Source of the DNA: a virus
IMG/VR virus record: IMGVR_UViG_3300032288_004213
Coordinates: 1 to 23,498 of that record
Length of the DNA stretch: 23,498 nt
Reading direction: 5' to 3' (one strand)
Part shown: positions 14,381 to 22,004 of the stretch, piece by piece
Numbering within the stretch: position 1 is the stretch's first letter
How the letters are laid out: each line of letters starts with the position of its first letter
Notes under the pieces: model-generated
Database searches by the model: none
The model's input: the letters and a program-made list of their open reading frames with translations, nothing else
Told to the model about the DNA's origin: nothing
Made by a program: the position numbers and the translations under genes

Positions 14381-15875
14381 TCTAACACTTACGAAAGTCA
14401 ATGAAGCTATGCTTCGCGTCGAAGGCGATATGGGTATTGCGCGCGAGCTGTCAGAGCATTTGACATTCGAAGTGCCAGGAGCTAAGTTCTCACCAAAGTA
14501 TAAGGCTCGCGTGTGGGATGGTAAGATCCGTTTGCTCAACTCACGCAATATGCAAGTCTATGCTGGTCTCGTGAACGAGATACAGAACTTCTGCGAAGAA
14601 CGTGGATACACATTAGACGTTGATCCAGAACTGACTATGACTGAGGAGTTTTCCCTTGCAGAAGCTAAAGAGTTCGCTGATTCCCTTTCTCTGCCGTTTG
14701 TTCCGCATGATCACCAGCTTCGTGCATTCGCCCTTGCTATACGTCATGCTCGCGGTATCCTTATTTCTCCTACTGCAAGTGGTAAGTCACTAATCGCGTA
14801 TCTGATTACGAGGTTCTATTATGACAGTTTTAAAAGTCGTGTTCTTATACTCGTTCCTACTATTTCTCTTGTTCATCAGCTTACCTCTGATTTTAGCGAC
14901 TACGGTTTTAGAGTGGATACTCACGTTCATGGGGTATTTGGAGGACAAGATAAACACTCTGATAGACCAGTCGTGATCTCAACATGGCAGTCGGTTTATG
15001 AACTTCCTAAGTCATACTTCGATATGTTTGATGTAATTATTGGTGACGAAGCGCATTTGTTCAAAGCACAGTCGCTTACTAAGATTATGACCAACGCAAT
15101 CAACGTAAAATATCGTTTCGGTATGACAGGAACGCTGGATGGCAGTCAGGTTAACGAGCTTGTGCTGACTGGACTGTTTGGTCCTACTCACAAGATTATT
15201 GATACAAAGGAGCTTATCGACAGTGGAAAACTTGCAGCAATCAAAGTCAAATGTCTTGTTCTCAGCCATCCTCTTGAAGAGCGTAAGAAGCTTTCTGCTG
15301 GAACCTACCAAGATGAAGTCGAGCACATTATTAGTTATCAACCTCGCAATCAATTCATTCGTAATCTTGCTGTATCTCTCAGGGGGAATACGTTAATACT
15401 CTACGCATACGTCGAGAAGCACGGCGAAGTCCTACACGAAATGATCCGCGATAAAGCTGGCGAACGTAAAGTGTTCTTTGTGCATGGTGGAGTTGATGGA
15501 GCTGAACGTGAAGCCATTCGTGGTATTGTTGAGAAAGAAACTGATGCAATCATTGTTGCTTCTTACGGAACATTTTCGACAGGTATAAATATCAAGAACC
15601 TTCATAATGTGATATTTGCAAGTCCGACTAAGAGTCGTATTCGTACATTACAATCAATTGGTCGTGGACTTCGTATTTCAGATACTAAAGATAGTATGAC
15701 ACTATTTGATATTGCTGACGATCTAACTTATAATAAGAAAAAGAACTATACATTAAATCATCTTATAGAACGTGTTAAGATGTATAGTTCAGAAGGTTTT
15801 CCTTATGAGTTACATAATATCAAACTAAGGAGTGATAATGGAACAGGGCGAAGTTTATTTTCTGAAGATGAATAA
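14370..15875 (+). CDS. uvsW: UvsW-type superfamily 2 DNA/RNA helicase
   Basis: The protein has 501 residues from the ATG at 14370; T4 UvsW has 503. An upstream in-frame start (14331) lies inside uvsY and is not supported. UvsW unwinds branched DNA and R-loops and turns off origin-dependent replication late in infection. Domains in order: an N-terminal substrate-binding part with the conserved FSPKYKARVWDGKIRLL (residues 40-56), RecA-like domain 1 with Walker A SPTASGKS (133-140, Lys139), LVPTISLVHQ motif Ia, DEAH box (226-229), and GMTGTL motif III (251-256). Domain 2 carries VASYGTFSTGINIKNLHNVI and motif VI QSIGRGLRISD with the arginine finger. All key residues are present, so the helicase should be active. 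The gene overlaps its two neighbours, and translation is probably coupled with uvsY. Confidence 0.95.
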   Translation: MASDLTLTKVNEAMLRVEGDMGIARELSEHLTFEVPGAKFSPKYKARVWDGKIRLLNSRNMQVYAGLVNEIQNFCEERGYTLDVDPELTMTEEFSLAEAKEFADSLSLPFVPHDHQLRAFALAIRHARGILISPTASGKSLIAYLITRFYYDSFKSRVLILVPTISLVHQLTSDFSDYGFRVDTHVHGVFGGQDKHSDRPVVISTWQSVYELPKSYFDMFDVIIGDEAHLFKAQSLTKIMTNAINVKYRFGMTGTLDGSQVNELVLTGLFGPTHKIIDTKELIDSGKLAAIKVKCLVLSHPLEERKKLSAGTYQDEVEHIISYQPRNQFIRNLAVSLRGNTLILYAYVEKHGEVLHEMIRDKAGERKVFFVHGGVDGAEREAIRGIVEKETDAIIVASYGTFSTGINIKNLHNVIFASPTKSRIRTLQSIGRGLRISDTKDSMTLFDIADDLTYNKKKNYTLNHLIERVKMYSSEGFPYELHNIKLRSDNGTGRSLFSEDE

Positions 15876-16221
15876 TGGCGAAGATCTTCTCGTTCAACTA
15901 GTTGGCGACGAAGAAGATTGTCTATGGGTAACTCAGCCTTATCGTGTTGAACTTATGCCATCTGTTTCTACGATGACAGTTACTACATCTATCATGCGTT
16001 GGATTCCATTTGAAAGCCTAATGGATGAAAAAGTTCGTATAGGTAAAAATATGATCTTGACATATATGATGGTAGATGATATAGTTGCAGAGAAATATCT
16101 GAATACAATCAATGATCAATCTAGAGAAGTACGTAATAGACAAAGAGAGCAGAGGCTACAGACTGCTAGAAATCTATTGTCCATGTTTAATATTGCCAAT
16201 ACATCAGGATCTCTTCACTAA
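15838..16221 (+). CDS. Small conserved protein between uvsW and gene 55, possibly Sm-like
   Basis: The protein has 127 residues. I choose the ATG at 15838, which follows AAGGAG by 5 nt; an in-frame GTG at 15832 overlaps that site. It overlaps the end of uvsW by 38 nt. The N-terminal half (EVYFLKMNNGEDLLVQLVGD, then WVTQPYRVEL) has the five-strand rhythm of an Sm/LSM-like fold, followed by RWIPFESLMDEKVRI, a segment I recall from T4-like phages of marine bacteria, where the gene is hypothetical. The C-terminal 40 residues are a charged helix (SREVRNRQREQRLQTARNLL). It might bind nucleic acid or act in late gene control, given its neighbour. That is inference only. Confidence 0.7.
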   Translation: MEQGEVYFLKMNNGEDLLVQLVGDEEDCLWVTQPYRVELMPSVSTMTVTTSIMRWIPFESLMDEKVRIGKNMILTYMMVDDIVAEKYLNTINDQSREVRNRQREQRLQTARNLLSMFNIANTSGSLH

Positions 16222-16757
16222 TGAAAAAGCCTAAAGCACATTATGTAAACAATAAAGACTTATATGCTGCGATGGTTGAGTTCAAAGCAAAAGTTAAAGA
16301 GCATGAAGAGGCTGGAAAGCAACCTCCTCGTATTCCTCATTATGTTGGCGAATGCATTATGAAGATTGCTACACATTTGGCTTATCGTCCGAACTTTGCT
16401 AACTATACGTTCCGCGACGAAATGATCTCTGATGGAATCGAGAACTGTTTGCTATACATTAACAACTTCGACCCAGCCAAGTCACAGAATCCGTTCGCAT
16501 ATTTTACTCAGATCATTTACTTTGCGTTTATCCGCCGTATTCAAAAAGAAAAGAAGCATCTCTATACGAAGTATGCTGCTATCGAATACGCAAACATTAT
16601 GGGTGAAACTTCCGGGTCACAAGACGGTGATCGCAGTAACAATTATGATACTGATATCAAGTATGGTGAGTGGTCTAAGGAACAGATGGAAAAGTTTATG
16701 GCTGACTTCGAGAATAGTAAGGGTATCAAGCGTGGGAGCAAGAAAGCTTCAGCATGA
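16221..16757 (+). CDS. 55: Late-transcription sigma factor (T4 gp55 homologue)
   Basis: The protein has 178 residues; T4 gp55 has 185. It is a minimal sigma factor that lets host RNA polymerase read the TATAAATA late promoters, such as those at 4287, 8782, 10645 and 13280. The region EMISDGIENCLLYINNFDPA, then NPFAYFTQIIYFAFIRRIQK (about residues 70-112), is the sigma region 2 homologue that contacts polymerase and the -10 box. T4 gp55 ends with a hydrophobic sliding-clamp-binding motif. Here the end is WSKEQMEKFMADFENSKGIK followed by a short basic tail, so the clamp contact, if kept, would be the Met/Phe helix and not the extreme terminus. The gene starts one base inside the previous stop and overlaps gene 47 by ATGA. 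Confidence 0.92.
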   Translation: MKKPKAHYVNNKDLYAAMVEFKAKVKEHEEAGKQPPRIPHYVGECIMKIATHLAYRPNFANYTFRDEMISDGIENCLLYINNFDPAKSQNPFAYFTQIIYFAFIRRIQKEKKHLYTKYAAIEYANIMGETSGSQDGDRSNNYDTDIKYGEWSKEQMEKFMADFENSKGIKRGSKKASA

Positions 16758-17815
16758 AGATTGCATTGATTACTGACACGCACTGGGGCGTTCGCAATGA
16801 TCAGCTCGCGTTTCTTGACAACAACAAGAGATTCCTAGATGACATTTTTTTCCCGTATCTTGATACTCATAACATTCAGTCTGTTATCCATCTCGGTGAT
16901 CTTGTTGATCGCCGCAAATACCTCAACATCAACACAGCTAAACGCCTGCGTGACGATTTTATACAACCTCTCCGTAAGAGAGGCATCCATGCCCATCTCA
17001 TCGTCGGAAACCACGACACCTATTACAAGAATACGAATTCAGTCAACTCCGTTCGAGAGTTTTACGAAGATGACTTCTATATCTACGAGTCAGCAACACA
17101 GGTAACATTTGAAGATGTTCCCATACTTTTCATACCGTGGATTTGTGAGGACAACCGCGAAGCCACCCTCAAACTCATTGGTGAAACGAATGCTCAAATT
17201 GCTTTGGGACACTTGGAGCTCGCGGGCTTTGAAATGTATCGAGGCAGTCCCGTCAGTCATGGCGATGACCGCGTTCTTTTTGATCGGTTTGATTTGGTAT
17301 GCAGTGGTCATTATCATCACCGTTCCACTTCTGGTAATATTCACTATCTTGGTAGCCATGCTGAATTTACTTGGAGCGACTACGATGACCCTAAAGGATT
17401 CCATATCTTGGATACTGAAACTCGTGAACTTACGTTCGTAGAAAATCCATACAAGATGTTTCGTAAGGTTTGGTATAATGATAAAGATATGAGTACCGAA
17501 GACTTGCTAGATCGTGATTGGAAGAAGTATAATAACTGCTATGTTAAGTTGATCGTCCAGACCAAAGACAATCCTATGAACTTTGATCTATTTACGACTA
17601 AATTATATGAGGCAGGTCCAATCGAAGTTACCATCGTCGAAGATCATCGTAATATGGATACCATCGACGAGAATGATTTACTAAACGAAGCCGAAGATAC
17701 ACTTACCATTCTTTCCAAGTATATTGATACCATTGAATCCAATGTTGATAACAAAGAGCTTGACAAGTTGATGAGATCACTTTACCATGAAGCTCTTCAG
17801 ATGGAAGTTGAATGA
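16754..17815 (+). CDS. 47: Recombination endonuclease subunit (T4 gp47, Mre11/SbcD family)
   Basis: The protein has 353 residues; T4 gp47 has 339. It is the nuclease half of the gp46/gp47 complex that resects DNA ends to give 3' single strands for UvsX/UvsY recombination and recombination-dependent replication. Metallophosphoesterase motifs are complete: DTHWG at residues 8-12 (Asp8, His10), HLGDLVDRR with Asp49 and Asp52, VGNHD at 84-88, GHLELAG, and the metal-binding SGHYHH. The C-terminal ~120 residues are the capping and partner-binding region, helical at the end (LDKLMRSLYHEALQMEVE). It overlaps gene 55 before it and gene 46 after it by 4 nt (ATGA), which supports coupled translation and equal amounts of the two subunits. 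Confidence 0.95.
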   Translation: MKIALITDTHWGVRNDQLAFLDNNKRFLDDIFFPYLDTHNIQSVIHLGDLVDRRKYLNINTAKRLRDDFIQPLRKRGIHAHLIVGNHDTYYKNTNSVNSVREFYEDDFYIYESATQVTFEDVPILFIPWICEDNREATLKLIGETNAQIALGHLELAGFEMYRGSPVSHGDDRVLFDRFDLVCSGHYHHRSTSGNIHYLGSHAEFTWSDYDDPKGFHILDTETRELTFVENPYKMFRKVWYNDKDMSTEDLLDRDWKKYNNCYVKLIVQTKDNPMNFDLFTTKLYEAGPIEVTIVEDHRNMDTIDENDLLNEAEDTLTILSKYIDTIESNVDNKELDKLMRSLYHEALQMEVE

Positions 17816-19515
17816 TTTATTTTACTAAAGTTCGTTGGAAGAACTTTCTTTCAACTGGTAATGCCTTTACAGAAATTCAGCTAGATCAAAATGACTCAAC
17901 CCTCATCGTTGGTGAAAACGGTGCGGGTAAGTCAACGATGCTTGACGCCTTGTGTTTTGGTTTGTATGGCAAGCCGTTTCGCAAAGTCAAAAAGGATCAG
18001 CTTATTAACTCAGTCAATGGTCGAGATGTTCTTGTCGAGATTGAGTTTTCTGTTCATGATCATCAGTACGTTGTAAGACGTGGAATCAAACCAAGTATAT
18101 TTGAAATTATAGAAGATGGCGTACTGATTGACCAAGACGCAGCTGCTCGTGACTATCAAGATTATCTGGAGAAGCATATTCTCAAGTTAAGCATGAAGTC
18201 ATTTACACAGATTGTGATTCTTGGCTCGTCGTCGTTTGTTCCGTTTATGCAACTGTCAACAAATGTTCGACGTGAAGTCATCGAGGATCTGTTAGATATC
18301 CGCGTCTTTTCCTCGATGGCACTTCTTCTCAAAGATCGCGTAGCAACTAATCGCGAGGAGCATAAGCTCAATGAACAAGACATCTCTTACACGCAGGAAA
18401 GTATCAGAGCGCAAGAGAAGCTTCGAACGGAGCTTGACGAAAAGCGAACCGAGAAGATTGAGGAATTCCAGAAACGTATCAAGCAGGCTCAAGAGAGTAT
18501 TGCTCGCGAGGAAGCGCTCGCGGCTGTATTGGGATCTTCCATTGAGGAACTGATGGAAGGATTAGGTGATCGCGATGCAGTTAATGCTCGTATCCAAAAG
18601 ATCCTGACACTTGAGAAAAATCTAGAGTCCAAGAAAACAAACGCTCGTAAGAGTATAAAGTTCTATACTGAGAATGATGAGTGTCCGACTTGTACACAAT
18701 ATATTGACGATCACATCAAGGTGGAGAAGATCGGTGAAAAAGAAAAAGTCATTGAAGAAGTCGAAGAAGCACTTGAAAAGCTGTCTGACGAACTCGCAAA
18801 AGGAGAAGATACTCTCGCTGCAATATCAGAAGTACAGCGAAACATATCTCAGAAGCAGAATGATCTTAGCTCTAAACTCAACAACATCAAAGTCTATCAA
18901 AAAGAAATCTCTGTTTACAACAAAGAAATCGACAGTCTTAACAAAACGGAAGCAACCTATACACAATCCAACATATCTACCTTACAATCAGATCTTCAAC
19001 GATTTCTGGTGATAAAAGAACGTATCCTACGTGACAAGGAAATGTATGAGTTGGCTACTATCATTCTTCGTGATAGCGGAATCAAGTCTCGTATCATCAA
19101 GCAGTATATTCCAGTCATAAATACCCTTGTCAATAAGTATCTTGCTGCTATGGACTTCTTTGTGAAGTTTGAATTGAACGAATCGTTTGAAGAAAGAATC
19201 CTGTCACGACATCGTGATGACTTTACTTACGACTCGTTCTCTGAAGGCGAGAAGATGCGTATCGACCTTGCGTTATTGTTTACCTGGCGTTCTATTGCAC
19301 GCATGAAGAATAGTGCAAGTACCAATCTTCTAATTCTTGACGAAGTATTTGATGCATCTCTTGATGCCAACGGCTGCGACGAGTTTTTGAAACTCATACA
19401 TAATCTAGAAGATACCAATATCTTTGTCATCTCCCATAAAGGTGATGTACTTCACGACAAGTTTAGTAACATTTTGCGCTTTACAAAAGTCAAAAATTTT
19501 AGTAGGATAGTCTGA
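17812..19515 (+). CDS. 46: Recombination endonuclease subunit (T4 gp46, Rad50/SbcC family)
   Basis: The protein has 567 residues; T4 gp46 has 560. It is the SMC-like ATPase partner of gp47. Domains in order: N-terminal ATPase lobe with Walker A GENGAGKS (34-41) and the Q-loop region SFTQIVILGSSSFVPFMQL; a first coiled coil (about 175-285) rich in Glu, Lys, Arg and Gln; a zinc hook CPTC (Cys291, Cys294); the returning coiled coil (about 300-410); and the C-terminal lobe with the ABC signature SFSEGEKMR (475-482 or so), Walker B LLILDEVFD (506-514) and the switch His in VISHKGD. All parts needed for an active complex are seen. It overlaps gene 47 by ATGA and the deformylase gene by one base. 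Confidence 0.95.
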   Translation: MIYFTKVRWKNFLSTGNAFTEIQLDQNDSTLIVGENGAGKSTMLDALCFGLYGKPFRKVKKDQLINSVNGRDVLVEIEFSVHDHQYVVRRGIKPSIFEIIEDGVLIDQDAAARDYQDYLEKHILKLSMKSFTQIVILGSSSFVPFMQLSTNVRREVIEDLLDIRVFSSMALLLKDRVATNREEHKLNEQDISYTQESIRAQEKLRTELDEKRTEKIEEFQKRIKQAQESIAREEALAAVLGSSIEELMEGLGDRDAVNARIQKILTLEKNLESKKTNARKSIKFYTENDECPTCTQYIDDHIKVEKIGEKEKVIEEVEEALEKLSDELAKGEDTLAAISEVQRNISQKQNDLSSKLNNIKVYQKEISVYNKEIDSLNKTEATYTQSNISTLQSDLQRFLVIKERILRDKEMYELATIILRDSGIKSRIIKQYIPVINTLVNKYLAAMDFFVKFELNESFEERILSRHRDDFTYDSFSEGEKMRIDLALLFTWRSIARMKNSASTNLLILDEVFDASLDANGCDEFLKLIHNLEDTNIFVISHKGDVLHDKFSNILRFTKVKNFSRIV

Positions 19516-20045
19516 TGGATCTAATTAAAGGTAATGATTTTCGTCTCAAAGAAACGTGCCCAGAGTTCAACTTTGAAACTGGTTATCTTATGGAAGATAA
19601 CACTGTTCTTCAAGCCAAAGAATTATATGAACTATTACGTGACAAGATGATTGAGCATAAAGGTGTTGGTCTTTCTGCCTGCCAACTTGGTATTATGACA
19701 CGCGTATTTGTAATTGGTAATCCATCCGATCCAGCAAGTATTATTGGTGTATTCAATCCATTGATTGTTGATTATAGTGAGGAAACAGTTGTCTATGAAG
19801 AAGGATGTGTCAGTTATCCAGGACTGTTTATCAAAATCAAACGCCCTCGTTCCATTCGCGTCCGTTATCGTGGTTGGAACGGAGAGGCTGATACCACCCG
19901 CTACGAAGGTTACACAGCACGTGTATTTCAGCACGAGTACGACCATCTTAACGGAATCACGTTCCAAAGCCGCGCCAATCGTTATCACCTAGAGCAAGCT
20001 CGTAACTTCAAAACAAAAGCAGATAGAAAGTTAAAGTTGGCATGA
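19515..20045 (+). CDS. def: Peptide deformylase
   Basis: This 176-residue metalloenzyme removes the formyl group from N-terminal Met of new proteins. All three family motifs are intact: GVGLSACQLG (residues 50-59), EGCVSYPG (96-103, metal ligand Cys98), and QHEYDHLNG (139-147, ligands His140 and His144, catalytic Glu141). Size fits a full catalytic domain. Phage deformylases of T4-like cyanophages are usually shorter at the C-terminus; here there is a basic end (NFKTKADRKLKLA). In those phages the enzyme is thought to aid turnover or synthesis of host photosystem or other proteins; here the target is unknown. It is linked with gene 46 by a one-base overlap and with the methyltransferase by ATGA. 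Confidence 0.95.
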   Translation: MDLIKGNDFRLKETCPEFNFETGYLMEDNTVLQAKELYELLRDKMIEHKGVGLSACQLGIMTRVFVIGNPSDPASIIGVFNPLIVDYSEETVVYEEGCVSYPGLFIKIKRPRSIRVRYRGWNGEADTTRYEGYTARVFQHEYDHLNGITFQSRANRYHLEQARNFKTKADRKLKLA

Positions 20046-21328
20046 CTGCATATCAACCATATACTGTAGACGATGTAAAGAAATCGTCAGCCCGTGAATT
20101 GTTTACAGTTGTTTCTACATTTGCTGGTGGCGGTGGTAGCTCTACAGGCTATCGTCTAGCCGGTGGTAAAGTTATTGCCATCAACGAGTTTGTCGAGGAA
20201 GCAATCAAAACATACTCGTTAAACTTTCCAGACACAAAGATTGTTCCTGGTGATATCAAAAAGATTACTGGTACCGATCTTCTTAGAGAAGCAAATCTAA
20301 AGCCAGGTGAACTTGATATTCTTGACGGTTCTCCTCCTTGTTCTGCTTTCTCTATCGCAGGTAAACGTGAGAAAGGTTGGAAAGGTGCAGTTCAGCGAAT
20401 TGGTAGTTCTATCAATATGGATGATGATATTCTTGAATTGAATGAAGGTGAAGTTATCGTCAACGATGGTATTAAAAGTTATAGTGACGGCAAGACAGTC
20501 GAAGCTATCGAGGATCTATTCCTTGAATACATTCGTATTGCAAAAGAGATTCAGCCTAAAGTAATCATTGCAGAAAATGTCAAAGGCATTACAATGGGCG
20601 AAGCAAAGAAGAAACTTGCTGAGTTTCAAAACGAGTTTGAAAATATTTCGCCTGGTTATATTGTAACCTATCATGTTCTCAATGCTGCCAACTATGGTGT
20701 ACCGCAAGCACGTGAGCGTTTGTTTTTTGTCTGCATTCGCAATGATGTTGCTGAAGCAGTCGGTATTAACTGGCTCAATATCGAAGCAGCTACGTTCCCA
20801 CCAGAAACAACTCCATATCGTCTAACAAAGGACAATCGTCCAGCTGACTATTCTCAACACGTTTCGCTTCGTGAAGCCATTGACAGCATCGAAAACGATC
20901 CAGCTGAAGTACAGATGCTTTTGGATTATGTGATGAATGGTTATCAGAAGAAGTTTATTCCTATTCTTCCATTCAATCCACCACGTCATGTAAAGCCAAG
21001 CGATCCAGAATATCGTGATATCAATCCAAAAGGATCTTGCTTTAGTATGATTCGTCCATGCCCAGATATGCCAAGTCCTACTATTACAGCAAACGGCAAC
21101 AAGCTATCAGTTTCTGGTGTTGTACATTATAATCAGAATAGAAAACTTACAATCAAAGAGCTAAAACGAGTAATGGGTCTACCGGAGGACTACATAGCAA
21201 CAGGTAATTTTGAAAAGCAATCCGAGAGAATTGGACGTATGGTTGCTCCTAAGGTTCTAGCAGCCCTTGCATCCAGAGTTTATGAACAAGTATTGAAACC
21301 ATATAAGGAACTACACAATGACAGGTAA
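20042..21328 (+). CDS. Cytosine-C5 DNA methyltransferase, possibly a carboxymethyltransferase
   Basis: The protein has 428 residues. Motif I is TFAGGGGSSTGYRLAGG (26-42), motif IV GSPPCSAFSIAG with catalytic Cys100, motif VI AENV (Glu178-Val180), motif VIII QARERLFFV (222-230), then a target recognition region (about 240-340), motif IX with SPTITANGN and RKLTIKELKRVMGLPEDY, and motif X ERIGRMVAPKV. The enzyme should attack C6 of cytosine and transfer a group to C5. Two oddities stand out: about 40 extra residues between motifs IV and VI compared with M.HhaI, and Arg399 in motif X where most family members have Asn (GNSV). It overlaps by 11 nt with the next gene, a CmoA-like carboxy-SAM synthase, so its donor may be carboxy-SAM and its product 5-carboxymethylcytosine. 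The C5-methyltransferase family is certain; the unusual donor is inference. No restriction partner is nearby. The target sequence is unknown. Confidence 0.93.
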   Translation: MTAYQPYTVDDVKKSSARELFTVVSTFAGGGGSSTGYRLAGGKVIAINEFVEEAIKTYSLNFPDTKIVPGDIKKITGTDLLREANLKPGELDILDGSPPCSAFSIAGKREKGWKGAVQRIGSSINMDDDILELNEGEVIVNDGIKSYSDGKTVEAIEDLFLEYIRIAKEIQPKVIIAENVKGITMGEAKKKLAEFQNEFENISPGYIVTYHVLNAANYGVPQARERLFFVCIRNDVAEAVGINWLNIEAATFPPETTPYRLTKDNRPADYSQHVSLREAIDSIENDPAEVQMLLDYVMNGYQKKFIPILPFNPPRHVKPSDPEYRDINPKGSCFSMIRPCPDMPSPTITANGNKLSVSGVVHYNQNRKLTIKELKRVMGLPEDYIATGNFEKQSERIGRMVAPKVLAALASRVYEQVLKPYKELHNDR

Positions 21329-22001
21329 GTTTACATTTGCTACGCGTGAAGAAGGTTTCGACAATCATATCGACGGTTCAATCCGTGGTTATGGTGATCT
21401 TTGGCAAGACGTAGTTGATATCTCCCAATACTTTGTCGAAAATCATACAATGGTAGCAGACATTGGTTGTTCTACAGGCAAGATGCTCAAGAGTATGATT
21501 ACACAAAATACCTTTGCACCTCATGCTATGTACGAAGGTATTGAAGTTGAAGAGGACTTCTATCCCGCTTATGCTCAAGATGAAAATGAATGGCATCAGC
21601 TTCAGTATTATCGTGGTGATGTTCTTGGTTATAACTTTCATAACTGTTCTTATGTAACCAGTATCTTCACTTTGCAGTTTATGTCTCATGCTCATCGCAA
21701 GGAAGTTTTCAATAAAGTATATGACGGTTTGAATCCTGGCGGTGCTTTTGTTTTTGCTGAAAAGACAATGCCTGAAAGTGTTCGTATTCATGAGATTCGT
21801 ACCTTTACATACTATGACTTCAAGCGTCGAACATTTACCACAGAAGATATTATGGACAAGGAACGTCAACTCCGTCATATGACTAAGCCATCCACCCGTG
21901 AAGAATTGGTTGATATGTGCAAGTATGCCGGATTCAGAGAGGTCGACACCTTCTGGCAGAACCATGCATTTACAGGTTTCATTGCTATCAAAAGCCCATA
22001 A
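21318..22001 (+). CDS. CmoA-like carboxy-S-adenosylmethionine synthase
   Basis: The protein has 227 residues; E. coli CmoA has 247. CmoA turns SAM and prephenate into carboxy-SAM, normally used by CmoB on tRNA wobble uridine. Compared with the E. coli protein from memory, the likeness is clear throughout: FDNHIDGSIRGYGDL near the N-terminus, VADIGCSTGKML (46-57, SAM-binding motif I), SIFTLQFMS (115-123; E. coli NFTLQFLE), KVYDGLNPGGAFVFAEK (133-149; E. coli KIYQGLNPGGALVLSEK), DFKRR, and YAGFREVDTFWQNHAFTGFI at the end. Arg183 aligns without gaps from FKR to E. coli Arg199, which holds the extra carboxylate. No CmoB is in the window. The gene starts inside the cytosine methyltransferase gene after AAGGA, so the two are co-translated. 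A plain methyltransferase remains possible but is less likely. Confidence 0.85.
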   Translation: MTGKFTFATREEGFDNHIDGSIRGYGDLWQDVVDISQYFVENHTMVADIGCSTGKMLKSMITQNTFAPHAMYEGIEVEEDFYPAYAQDENEWHQLQYYRGDVLGYNFHNCSYVTSIFTLQFMSHAHRKEVFNKVYDGLNPGGAFVFAEKTMPESVRIHEIRTFTYYDFKRRTFTTEDIMDKERQLRHMTKPSTREELVDMCKYAGFREVDTFWQNHAFTGFIAIKSP

Positions 22002-22004
22002 GAG

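Noticed and set aside
15584-15591. TATAAATA inside uvsW on the + strand
   Set aside because: It lies within a conserved coding stretch (GINIKN) and about 245 nt from the next gene start, so it is probably chance, though weak late transcription from it cannot be excluded.
20042-21328. Classical restriction-modification system
   Set aside because: No restriction endonuclease gene is next to the methyltransferase; both neighbours are identified as deformylase and CmoA-like.
21378-21965. 195-codon open frame on the - strand opposite the CmoA-like gene
   Set aside because: The + strand product has clear family motifs; the opposite frame has none and no ribosome binding site.
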